NCBI GenBank assembly: GCA_944381555.1
Contig: CALWLL010000012.1
Location: forward strand, 1-50,685
DNA: 50,685 nucleotides
Direction of reading: 5' to 3'
Source: an uncultured Agathobacter sp.
Lineage (GTDB): Bacteria; Bacillota; Clostridia; Lachnospirales; Lachnospiraceae
Part shown: piece by piece, positions 1 to 8,384 of the stretch
Position numbering within the stretch: the stretch's first letter is position 1
Layout: each line of letters begins with the position of its first letter
Made by a program: the position numbers and the translations under genes
Notes under the pieces: model-generated
What the model was told of the DNA's origin: nothing
The model's database searches: none
Seen by the model: the letters and a program-made list of their open reading frames with translations, nothing else

Positions 1-30
1 CCTTAATTTGATACTTCTATTATATCAGAA

Positions 31-73
31 AAGTGCCGAAAAGTCCGCATAAATACTGGACATTCTGGCACTT
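31..73. repeat. imperfect inverted repeat left of the IS
   Basis: Two 16-nt arms (31-46 and 58-73) are complementary at all but a few positions, with outer arms AAGTGCC and GGCACTT. There is no T-run on either side, so it is not a convincing terminator. It lies just outside the left end of the ISL3 element and may belong to whatever was there before insertion. Confidence 0.4.
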
Positions 74-220
74 GATACAGAAAAATCCCGCACAAAAGTG
101 GCTCTTCATTAGGATGTGTGGAATAGATAATAGGCCAAAAGCCGCATAATCATTGAAAAAGCATATGTGTTCAGTTATGATTTTTTTGCGAAGAAAAATT
201 ATAACGAAAGAGAAACACAT

Positions 221-1546
221 ATGCTTAACAAAAAGTCTATCAAAACTATCCTAAATGTCAAGCACACTTGTATTGATAATGTAACAATGCTTGCAGATAC
301 ATCCATCATGATAGAGGTACATGCCACCAAAGGTCATCAGTGCCGGTGTGGTATCTGCGGTAAAAAATCCAAGTTCTATGACAACGGCAATCAGGGTGCT
401 AGAACCTGGAGAGCCTGCGACTGGGCAGGGCATAAAATCATTTTGGTTGCACCATCCTGCCGGGTGAACTGCCCGATACATGGTGTTGTTACATGCCAGT
501 TCCCTTGGGCACGCCATGACTCTAAATTCACATATAAGTTCGAAGAGATGACAGCCTGGATGGCAGTCAACTGTTCAAAGACTGCAGTTGCTGCGTATAT
601 GCGTATATCATGGAATACCGTTGGTCCTATTATTGCCCGGGTAGAAAAGGATCTTGATATCAATCCGGAAGAACGCTTTAATAACCTTATCCGAATCGGT
701 GTGGATGAAACCAGCTATCGAAAAGGTCATAAATATATTACAACGGTTGTGAATCATGATACCGGAAACGTCATCTGGGTGGCTCAAGGCCATGGCAAAA
801 CTATTTTTGAGAAGTTTTTCAAACAGCTTACTCCTGAGCAGCGGGCAAGCATACAGCTTGTTTCTGGTGACGGAGCCAAGTGGATCGATGAATGCGTCAG
901 GGAGTATTGTCCAAATGCAAACCGTTGCATTGATCCATTTCATGTTATCGAATGGGCTATGGATGCCCTCGATAACGTCAGGGTAGAGACATGGCGGGAG
1001 GCAAAGAAGAATACACCTTCTCAACCGAAAACCAAGCCCGGGCGTCCCAAAAAAGATGCTCCTAAAAAGGACACGACCGCTACCGAAATCAAAAACTCAA
1101 AAATAGCACTTGGTAAATCTACTTCCAATCTGACGCCAAACCAACAAGCCAAGGTGGAATGGATTGCAAAAACAGAACCCCGGCTATATCGGGCTTATAA
1201 GCTGAAAGAGGCGCTTCGGCTTGTTTTCTACAACGACACGGTGGAAGAAGCCGAGGAAGCTCTTACTGCATGGGTCAATTGGGCACGACATTGCAGGATT
1301 CCTGCCTTTGTAGAACTACAAAGAAAGATCGTGCGCCATTGGAATGCCATAATAAATACGATTGAATATGGATTAACAAACGCCCGCATTGAGGCAATCA
1401 ATAACAAGATCAAGCTATCTATTCGGATGGCCTATGGTTTTCGAAATATCGAAAACATGATAGCAATGATCATGCTCAGGTGTTCTGACATAAAAGTACA
1501 GCTTCCATGGGAGCAGGAAGAATGGATATCCTTCTTCTGCATCTGA
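221..1546 (+). CDS. ISL3-family transposase
   Basis: DDE transposase that would cut and join the ends of its own element. The N-terminus carries the Cys-rich zinc-binding region of ISL3 transposases (CRCGICGKKS, then RVNCPIHG). The catalytic core shows GVDET, SGDGA and a C-terminal ARIEAINNKIK, which fit the three acidic residues of the family. A Lys/Pro-rich segment (KTKPGRPKKDAPKK) sits in the middle and resembles an AT-hook. I chose the ATG at 221 because GAAAGAGA lies at the right distance upstream; an upstream start at 167 would add 18 residues with no ribosome binding site. About 441 residues, close to the family norm, with no frameshift or stop, so it may be active. Confidence 0.9.
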   Translation: MLNKKSIKTILNVKHTCIDNVTMLADTSIMIEVHATKGHQCRCGICGKKSKFYDNGNQGARTWRACDWAGHKIILVAPSCRVNCPIHGVVTCQFPWARHDSKFTYKFEEMTAWMAVNCSKTAVAAYMRISWNTVGPIIARVEKDLDINPEERFNNLIRIGVDETSYRKGHKYITTVVNHDTGNVIWVAQGHGKTIFEKFFKQLTPEQRASIQLVSGDGAKWIDECVREYCPNANRCIDPFHVIEWAMDALDNVRVETWREAKKNTPSQPKTKPGRPKKDAPKKDTTATEIKNSKIALGKSTSNLTPNQQAKVEWIAKTEPRLYRAYKLKEALRLVFYNDTVEEAEEALTAWVNWARHCRIPAFVELQRKIVRHWNAIINTIEYGLTNARIEAINNKIKLSIRMAYGFRNIENMIAMIMLRCSDIKVQLPWEQEEWISFFCI

Positions 1547-1551
1547 CAGGA

Positions 1552-1629
1552 TATCTGATATGGATGTTAGCCGCAAGGGTGCAAGCACCACTTCATGGAA
1601 CCCCTTGCCCCTAACATCCATATCAGATA
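1552..1629 (+). other. large stem-loop downstream of the transposase
   Basis: A 19-bp perfect inverted repeat has arms TATCTGATATGGATGTTAG (1552-1570) and its exact complement at 1611-1629. Inside it a second stem pairs GCAAGGG (1573-1579) with CCCTTGC. No T-tract follows, so it is not a standard terminator. It is inside the IS, between the gene and the right end. Confidence 0.75.
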
Positions 1630-1735
1630 AAGGGTAGTCAAGCAGAATAAGGAGTTGGTGTGCCGCCAGAGGCAGCTACACGCTCACACATTCTGATGAT
1701 GCCTCACAAAAGTGCGGGACTTTGTCTACAGTCTG

Positions 1736-1761
1736 AAACACCACCCTAAAGGTGGTGTTTT
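1736..1761 (-). terminator. terminator of the rhamnosidase run
   Basis: A perfect stem, AACACCACC with GGTGGTGTT, closes over a short loop just after the stop codon of the GH78 gene. The strand that follows it on the minus side is only weakly T-rich, while the plus side ends in TTTTATC. It probably works in both directions and separates the locus from the IS. Confidence 0.75.
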
Positions 1762-1764
1762 ATC

Positions 1765-4311
1765 TTATACCCAATATTTATATTCTCCTGCCAAAACCTC
1801 GTTTTCAATTCCATCTGGTAATATAATCTTCGCACCGCATGGAACTTTTACTTCAACCAAAATTTTTTCTCCTTCATATCTCCAAGCAGAATGAATTTCT
1901 CCCACAGGCGAATGATAACTCGCTTTCGCATATCCTAAAGATGGATGTGGCTGTGGCTGAATGGTTAGTTTACTATTTTCTAGTTTAATACCACACACGC
2001 CTGAAAACAACCAGCCTGTAATCGCACCTTTCGAATAATGATTTAAAGATGCCTTTACCTCGCCTTTTTCATTGATGCCATCCCATTCTTCCCAAATGGT
2101 GGTTGCACCTTTCTTGACTGCATATAACCAGCTTGGAGTTGTGTCCTGAAGTAATAATTTGTATGCAGTATCTACATATCCGTATTCCGCCAAAATTGGA
2201 CAAAGCATTGGGGTAGATAAAAAGCCGGTATTTAGATGATAATTCTTCTCTACAACAAGCTTATTTAAATCAAAGGCCGCCTGTTTCTTTTCTTCTTCAT
2301 CCAACAAATCAAATGCAATCGCACGAATATATTCTGCCTGACGATCAGAATGAATCTTTCCGTTTTCCAAGGCAATATAACGAAATGCGTTTCTTGCTTG
2401 TGCAGCAATCTCTTTATAACGAACTGCGTCCTCTTCTTTTCCAAGAATCTGTGCTATTTCAGATAAAAGTTTTCCAGAATAAGCATAGTAAGCTGTCGCA
2501 ACTTTACCCTGTGGTGTTCTCATAGCAGAAGTGCTTTCCACATCTGGCTCGCACCATTCACCATAATCTATACCTGTCTCAATTGTAAATTTGCGATATG
2601 GATTTTTCTTAAGCAACTTAAGAGGATTCAAAGGTTTCTCTTTTGCTCTCTTTTCTAAGAAAGTATACCACTTCTGCATCATCTCATAGTTTTCTTCTAA
2701 AATACGAATATCGCCATATCTTTTGTATAAGGTATATGGAACTATGATGCATGCATCTCCCCAACCTACAGAGCCTGCAAGTAGTCCTGAGAAAAAGCTA
2801 GGAACATTGTTCTTTGGTGCAATATTAGCTACCTTTCCGTCTTCATACTGCGCTAACCTACACTCTCCTAACCATTTGCGAATAACCGGATAACAATCCA
2901 TAAGATAGATCCCCGTTTCAACAAATACACCCATATCTCCAGTCCATGCTGCACGTTCTCTGGTTGGACAATCGGTAGGCACATCACAGAAGTTAGACTT
3001 TTGACTCCAAATACTGTTCTTTACCAATTGATTGACCTCTTTGTTGCCGCATTCAAACGAACCTAATTCTAGCATATCAGAATACACTGCTATTGCAGTA
3101 AACTGTGCATCACTCAAATCTATATCTGTCTCCACCTTCGCATATCGGAATCCCCAGATTGAGAATTTTGTCTTATATTCATTCTTTCCCTCTTTACAAA
3201 TATAAGTAACTCTCTGCTCAGTACCACCTTCTTTGTGGCGTTTTCTATCTTGGAAATTTTCAGCTGTGAAATTACCATTTTCATCCAAAGACTCACCATG
3301 TGTCATAATAATTTTCTGGCCTTCTTTTGCATTTAATGAAAATGAAATATATCCTGCCAAATTCTGACCATAGTCAATTACTGTCTCTCCATTTGGAGTT
3401 GTGATAATTTTGCCCTTATAATGTTCCTTTTCTACAATCGGTACACAGTTTGAACAACAAAGCTTTTCTACACCAAAATTCTCTACCTTTACTTCATGGT
3501 AGTCTGTAATTTCTTCCATGGAAGCATCAACTACTTCCCCTTGTTGCATATCATTTTCTCGAATCGGTCCTTTTTGAGAAGCAAGCCAGTTCTCATCCGA
3601 AATACATACTGGGTCTCCATCCACTTCTAACTGGAAGTAAAGGGCGATATCCTCTCCATATAGATTTCTATCCCCGTCTACACCAGAGCAGCTCCTATAC
3701 CAACCATCGCCCAAAACAACTCGCACCTGGTTTTCGCCCATGCAAAGTAAATCCGACACATCATATGTCTGATATGCCAATCTTTTTTCATAGTTATATG
3801 TACCTGGCGCAAGAACAAAATTTCCAACTCTGTTTTCATTGATATATACCTCATACAAGCCATGTGCAGTGATATATAAGCGCGCCTTGCCTAGTTTCTC
3901 TACACAAAATGATGTTTTCAAATAACTCGCTGGCTTATGTACTGCTGGGTCACATTCCAACTCTGGATTTATCCACTTTGCTACAAATTGTGATTTATCT
4001 AAAATCCCCATTTCAAAATGGGCAGTTTCGCTCCACTCACCCATTTCATCCTTTTCGTCCCAAAGGCGAACTTTCCAGTCTATTCTCTGACGGCTCACAA
4101 GTGCGATATCTAATATTGCACTCGTTTGAGAAGAAGCTACTTTTCCACTATTCCAAATAGTTGTACCATCACAACATGCTTCAACTTCGTAAGCAACCTG
4201 AGTCTTTCCGCCTACTGCATCCCAAGATACATATGGATGAATTATATCTATTCCTATTGGATTGTCCATGTGCTCTGTCTTTAAATTAATTGCATTCATC
4301 GTATACTCCAT
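1765..4311 (-). CDS. alpha-L-rhamnosidase, GH78
   Basis: Predicted to release terminal L-rhamnose from plant glycosides or pectic oligosaccharides. The order is typical of GH78: N-terminal beta-sandwich, a concanavalin-like part, the six-hairpin catalytic barrel containing CPTRERAAWTGDMG near residue 455, and a C-terminal beta-domain. A later HYSKGAITGWLF block is also typical. About 848 residues, with no signal peptide, so cytoplasmic. The ATG at 4311 overlaps the upstream TGA as TGATG, suggesting translational coupling; a TTG at 4314 and an internal ATG at 4296 are alternatives. It is the last gene of a run with GH43, GH1 and a symporter. Confidence 0.92.
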   Translation of the reverse strand: MEYTMNAINLKTEHMDNPIGIDIIHPYVSWDAVGGKTQVAYEVEACCDGTTIWNSGKVASSQTSAILDIALVSRQRIDWKVRLWDEKDEMGEWSETAHFEMGILDKSQFVAKWINPELECDPAVHKPASYLKTSFCVEKLGKARLYITAHGLYEVYINENRVGNFVLAPGTYNYEKRLAYQTYDVSDLLCMGENQVRVVLGDGWYRSCSGVDGDRNLYGEDIALYFQLEVDGDPVCISDENWLASQKGPIRENDMQQGEVVDASMEEITDYHEVKVENFGVEKLCCSNCVPIVEKEHYKGKIITTPNGETVIDYGQNLAGYISFSLNAKEGQKIIMTHGESLDENGNFTAENFQDRKRHKEGGTEQRVTYICKEGKNEYKTKFSIWGFRYAKVETDIDLSDAQFTAIAVYSDMLELGSFECGNKEVNQLVKNSIWSQKSNFCDVPTDCPTRERAAWTGDMGVFVETGIYLMDCYPVIRKWLGECRLAQYEDGKVANIAPKNNVPSFFSGLLAGSVGWGDACIIVPYTLYKRYGDIRILEENYEMMQKWYTFLEKRAKEKPLNPLKLLKKNPYRKFTIETGIDYGEWCEPDVESTSAMRTPQGKVATAYYAYSGKLLSEIAQILGKEEDAVRYKEIAAQARNAFRYIALENGKIHSDRQAEYIRAIAFDLLDEEEKKQAAFDLNKLVVEKNYHLNTGFLSTPMLCPILAEYGYVDTAYKLLLQDTTPSWLYAVKKGATTIWEEWDGINEKGEVKASLNHYSKGAITGWLFSGVCGIKLENSKLTIQPQPHPSLGYAKASYHSPVGEIHSAWRYEGEKILVEVKVPCGAKIILPDGIENEVLAGEYKYWV

Positions 4312-5159
4312 CAAACATTTTTATTCATAAACTCTGCCGAAATCTCCAACGACTTTACTGGTGAACCATCCACCCAGTTTTTATGCGTTTCTAAAATCAC
4401 TGCATCTGTACCTACGGAAATAACCTGGTCAACCATAGCCGTAAGGTTCATATTACCATATCCCAACTCCATACTATCTGAAGTCAAAATCGGTGTCATG
4501 GAAGGTCCCTTCAAACGAGTTCCTCTATCATTAATATGATATAGTTTTAATCTATCTCCTAATTTTTGCATAAGCATAAGAGGATCAATTCCCGCTTCCG
4601 CAACCCAATAAGAGTCAAATTCAAAATTAACATATTCCGGATTGGTGTGTTCTAATAGAAACTCATAAGCAGTCTTGTCCTCCGTCACCTTTCGGAATTC
4701 GCAATTGTGATTATGGTACAGTAAATGAATTCCATGCTGTAAAAGCTGGCGCCCCACTTCATTTAAATCCTGAGCTAATTGATATAACGCAACCTCGTCC
4801 GAATAATCAAATCGATACATGCCTGTGATAACCACATATTTCGTTCCAAAAGATTTTGCTTCTTCAATAACTGTTTCAGGCTCTCTCTTTAATGTTCCTA
4901 AATCCTCATGAATCGCTACCACAGACAATCCTGCTTCTTTGACCAAAGTACTCCAATCGAACTTTCCACCTTTTCCAACTGGCATACCCGCAAACTTAGT
5001 AAGAATGCGAACAATAAATGGTATTGGACGAATCATAAATCCATTCAACTCAATCCCGTCATAACCTGCTGCCTTGATTTTTCTTAAGACTTTTCTTGCG
5101 TCTGCTTCTGATTTTATTACACTACCCAGCATAATTTGCTGCACTGCTTTTATTGCCAT
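4311..5159 (-). CDS. sugar phosphate isomerase/epimerase-like TIM barrel protein
   Basis: Xylose-isomerase-like TIM barrel of 282 residues. Putative metal ligands appear in the order expected for the family: AIHEDLG, LYHNHNCEF, FEFDSYWV, YHINDRG and ILETH. Such proteins isomerise or epimerise sugars or keto-sugars; the substrate cannot be read from sequence. It lies between the GH43 and GH78 genes with tight spacing and overlaps the latter by one base. A role in processing a released sugar or an oxidised glycoside is an inference from context. No signal peptide. Confidence 0.85.
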   Translation of the reverse strand: MAIKAVQQIMLGSVIKSEADARKVLRKIKAAGYDGIELNGFMIRPIPFIVRILTKFAGMPVGKGGKFDWSTLVKEAGLSVVAIHEDLGTLKREPETVIEEAKSFGTKYVVITGMYRFDYSDEVALYQLAQDLNEVGRQLLQHGIHLLYHNHNCEFRKVTEDKTAYEFLLEHTNPEYVNFEFDSYWVAEAGIDPLMLMQKLGDRLKLYHINDRGTRLKGPSMTPILTSDSMELGYGNMNLTAMVDQVISVGTDAVILETHKNWVDGSPVKSLEISAEFMNKNV

Positions 5160-5171
5160 TGCAACTCTCCT

Positions 5172-6998
5172 TTAAAGCGGAATCACTACACCTTCTGTAA
5201 TTCCATTTTCATTAAACGCATCCACTCTCACATAATATTTTTCTCCTTTTACTAGTGCACCAATGCGTTTCTCAATATTTTTATTGCTGTGAATATTTTC
5301 TCTGTAATGATAAACTAGCCAACTATGATACAGTTTCTCTGGTTCATGTCCCCAAATAATATTGTAACCAACTGCATTTTCTCCTTTAATGCTTACAAGC
5401 AGGTCAAGCTCATCTTCACTTCTATTTGCTTCAAAAGCTGGGACGCTTGGTTTTTTTCCATCACCAATTCCGAACACGCGAAGTCCTGAAATACAAGGAG
5501 CCTGTGCAAAAGGTACTTCTAAAATTGTAAGTTTGATAAACCTTGCTTGGAATCCGTCTGCCCTTACTACTAAATCATGTGACAAATCTGTATCTACCTT
5601 TGATTTATCTTCAATCACAAAATAGTTTTCTCCATCTAATGAACCTTCTAACATCCATCTTGTAACTCTGTCATATTCATCGATATAACGTGGCTGTGTC
5701 ATAGTTCCTTTGATTTCACCTGGAACCGGAACATCTATCTTATCATCTGCAAAATTTATCTGAATTGCATGTACATCCATGCTCTTCTCCAGATCTACTT
5801 CTATCCATTCTCCAGATTCATTTGTTTTTGCCTGCCACCAATTCTTTACATTTTCTTCTGTAGCAAAGTACGGATCTTTTCCTTCTACAAAAGATGATGC
5901 TTTTACCGGTTTACCGAAGCTTAATAAATACCAATTTGGATTTTCCCAAGGATCTGCTTTCTTTGTTACAACTGCTCTTGGCCAATCATTGTAGCGCTGA
6001 TTACAGAACAATTCTCCATCTTTATCAAATCCAGCAGGCCACAAACCTACGCGACGTTCAAACTGTTGGTTTACACTAATTCTCATGGTCGATGTATGCC
6101 AAAGGTTTCCATACATATCCCACATAGTCGAACCATGGCCTGCACCTGGCATAAATCCACCTGGCGCATAAGAATATGGATTGTTCTTTGCTAATTTAAA
6201 TGGTCCTAATGGAGAGGCGCCTACAAATACCGCATCACAATATGTATTAAACTGTGTCCCTGGTGCCGCATACTGCAAATAATATTTTCCATTATGCTTG
6301 TCCATCCATGCCCCTTCTATAAAAGGTTTGTTTGTAAACATTCCTTTTACCATAGAAATAAGCTGTGGAGGAATCGCAGACTCAGATGTACCAGTTTGCT
6401 TTAAAAAGCCTTGATACATCATCTCAATCTGTTCTTCCGTCGATGGAAATAGACTATTGTCTTCTCCAAATCGTTCATACCCTCTTTCATATGGATTTCC
6501 TGATATTAATTCTACTGGTGCTGTCTTTTGTTTCATAGTTTCCGGTTCTAACTCTACACCCCAAATAGGTGTCATATTAGAGCAACCCCAATAAAAATAT
6601 ATTCGTCCATCATCATCAAAGAAAAGATTTGGATCCCAAAACTCAAAGCTGCCTGGGATTTCTTCGTAAGGTCCGTTTATAATATCCTTTGTACGATAAA
6701 AATTACATATTTCCATCTTCTTAGAAGCGGAAAAATATACATAATCTCCACATACTCTTACATCTGGCGCATAGTCGTAAAGTGGTAAATTTTCTGGCAA
6801 ACGATACGCTTCCCAATTCACCAAATCCTCTGACACCCATACACTTAAATTCATAGATGCAAATATGTAATACTTATCTTTAAAACAAATCATGGAAGGG
6901 TCTGCTGCTTCACGTACAATTTTTACCTTCCCTATCCTTGGATCTTTATTAAACTGATAACGATAGTTTATGTTAATCGGATTACAATAGTACTTCAT
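5172..6998 (-). CDS. family 43 glycoside hydrolase with discoidin-like C-terminal region
   Basis: Five-bladed beta-propeller glycosidase of the GH43 type, a family of mainly arabinofuranosidases and xylosidases. Likely catalytic positions are the Asp of REAADPSM (about residue 33), the Asp in FEFWDPNLFFDDDG (about 120) and the Glu of FIEGAWMDKHNGKYY (about 228). Residues around 380-510 (GEWIEVDLEKSMDVHAIQIN and following) look like an F5/8 type C carbohydrate-binding fold, and the last 100 residues look fibronectin-III-like. No signal peptide, so it should act inside the cell on imported oligosaccharides. It starts 29 nt after the GH1 gene ends. The substrate is undetermined. Confidence 0.85.
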   Translation of the reverse strand: MKYYCNPININYRYQFNKDPRIGKVKIVREAADPSMICFKDKYYIFASMNLSVWVSEDLVNWEAYRLPENLPLYDYAPDVRVCGDYVYFSASKKMEICNFYRTKDIINGPYEEIPGSFEFWDPNLFFDDDGRIYFYWGCSNMTPIWGVELEPETMKQKTAPVELISGNPYERGYERFGEDNSLFPSTEEQIEMMYQGFLKQTGTSESAIPPQLISMVKGMFTNKPFIEGAWMDKHNGKYYLQYAAPGTQFNTYCDAVFVGASPLGPFKLAKNNPYSYAPGGFMPGAGHGSTMWDMYGNLWHTSTMRISVNQQFERRVGLWPAGFDKDGELFCNQRYNDWPRAVVTKKADPWENPNWYLLSFGKPVKASSFVEGKDPYFATEENVKNWWQAKTNESGEWIEVDLEKSMDVHAIQINFADDKIDVPVPGEIKGTMTQPRYIDEYDRVTRWMLEGSLDGENYFVIEDKSKVDTDLSHDLVVRADGFQARFIKLTILEVPFAQAPCISGLRVFGIGDGKKPSVPAFEANRSEDELDLLVSIKGENAVGYNIIWGHEPEKLYHSWLVYHYRENIHSNKNIEKRIGALVKGEKYYVRVDAFNENGITEGVVIPL

Positions 6999-7027
6999 AG
7001 CCCCTCCATGTTTGTTTTATCATTTCA

Positions 7028-8368
7028 TTAAATTGTTCCTAAATATCTTAAACTAGGTTTTGCTTTTCGCTCCTGTGTCGTTCTATCTACTTCAACAAGT
7101 CCAAATGTCATGGAATATCCCTTCTGCCATTCAAAATTGTCCATAAGCGACCAATACATATAGCCGATAACCGGAATATCATCTTTTTTACAAGCCACTA
7201 CACCATCTGTTGCTTTCTCGATAAAAGCTACACGTCTGGTATCATCACTCGTTGCAATTCCGTTCTCGGTAACCATGATTGGCATATCCAAACGACCTAC
7301 ATTCTTAAATTCTACATCAGCACGACGAATCACATGCTCAAGTGCTTCTGGATAGAATTCATAGTCCATCTGTGTCTTTTCCGCACCATCCGGCACTGGC
7401 ATAATACCATCTGCGTCTATAATGGAACGTGTGTAATTCTGCAAGCCAAAGAAATCATCTTCTTTGATATATGGCAGATAATGAGTAAATTCTTCTGCCC
7501 ATTCCTTTGCGGCTACTTCTTCTCCACCTTCAACCGCCTGAATATCGTGAAGAGAAAGCGACAGCCCCACTTTAAGCTCTGGCTTAACTTCCTTCATCGC
7601 ATTCTTTGCCGCCTGATGTGCACGCATAACCAAAATATCTCCTGCATCCGTGCGAGCAGACACAAACACCTGTGGCTCAGCTACCCCAAAGACTTCTACA
7701 TTCTCTGCCTGCTGATTTTTCATGTTTTCCATCATGGAATTAAAGTTCATGCCAACCTGAGCTACACCTTCTACACCATTTGCCTGTTCACCCTCTGCAT
7801 TCTGTGCTGCCTGCATAGCCATCATCTGCTGCATCTTCGCCATCATCTGACGTTTGTATCGTTCTGCAATGGCTTTTACCTGTAAGCCCATGTTTGCCTC
7901 ATTGATTGTCACCACATAGTGCATCAAGTCACCGAGTTGTTCCGTCACATATTTACAGTATTTTGCAAATGCATCTATAGTAGTTTCTTCTTCCCAACCA
8001 CCATCTTCGATTACCCACTTTGGTGAAGTAAAATGATGCATTGTCACGATTGGCTCGATTCCGTTTTCTTTACAGCACTCTAACACCTTGCGATAATGCT
8101 CTATTTCAGCCTCGTTATACTGGCCCTGCGAAGGCTCGATGCGGGCCCATTCGATAGAAAAACGATATGCGTTTAGTCCAGCCTCTGCCATCATGCGAAT
8201 ATCTTCTTCATAACGATTGTAATGATCTACTGCATCTAAAGATGGTTCATTGAAATTCGTATATTTCATATGTTCCATAGCCCAATAATCACTATGAATA
8301 TTATTACCTTCTACCTGATGGGCAGCTGTAGCTGCCCCAATCAGGAAAGTTTGTTCAAATTTGCTCAT
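7028..8368 (-). CDS. GH1 family beta-glycosidase with a Met/Gln-rich insertion
   Basis: Retaining beta-glucosidase-type enzyme. GH1 marks are FLIGAATAAHQVEG at the N-terminus, GLNAYRFSIEWARIEPSQG, the acid/base Glu in TINEANMG (about residue 156; usually NEP) and the nucleophile Glu in VTENGIA (about 364). About 446 residues, within the family range. Residues 168-215 form an odd low-complexity stretch rich in Met, Gln, Asn and Ala (QMMAKMQQMMAMQAA and onward) where typical GH1 enzymes have an ordered loop. It is second in the run behind the symporter, which fits cleavage of the glucose left after removal of rhamnose from rutinose-like units (inference). No signal peptide. Confidence 0.88.
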   Translation of the reverse strand: MSKFEQTFLIGAATAAHQVEGNNIHSDYWAMEHMKYTNFNEPSLDAVDHYNRYEEDIRMMAEAGLNAYRFSIEWARIEPSQGQYNEAEIEHYRKVLECCKENGIEPIVTMHHFTSPKWVIEDGGWEEETTIDAFAKYCKYVTEQLGDLMHYVVTINEANMGLQVKAIAERYKRQMMAKMQQMMAMQAAQNAEGEQANGVEGVAQVGMNFNSMMENMKNQQAENVEVFGVAEPQVFVSARTDAGDILVMRAHQAAKNAMKEVKPELKVGLSLSLHDIQAVEGGEEVAAKEWAEEFTHYLPYIKEDDFFGLQNYTRSIIDADGIMPVPDGAEKTQMDYEFYPEALEHVIRRADVEFKNVGRLDMPIMVTENGIATSDDTRRVAFIEKATDGVVACKKDDIPVIGYMYWSLMDNFEWQKGYSMTFGLVEVDRTTQERKAKPSLRYLGTI

Positions 8369-8384
8369 AATTTTACCTCACAAA

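Larger units (their letters stand above)
87..1718 (+). mobile_element. ISL3-family insertion sequence
   Basis: One transposase gene is bounded by imperfect terminal inverted repeats. The left end starts CCCGCAC at 87, and the right end finishes GTGCGGG at 1718. The two ends stay similar inward for about 36 nt, both including a GAATGTGTG/GGATGTGTG-like block. I see no clear 8-bp target duplication, so the exact outer boundary is uncertain by a few bases. The element sits just past the terminator of the rhamnosidase gene and interrupts no visible gene. A large stem-loop lies between the transposase stop and the right end. Confidence 0.8.

Noticed and set aside
31-73. Terminator at the left edge
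   Set aside because: The inverted repeat is real but no T-run follows on either strand and no gene ends there within view.
7334-7885. 183-residue plus-strand reading frame
   Set aside because: It lies fully inside the GH1 gene on the other strand, has no ribosome binding site and reads as Cys/His/Leu-rich nonsense.
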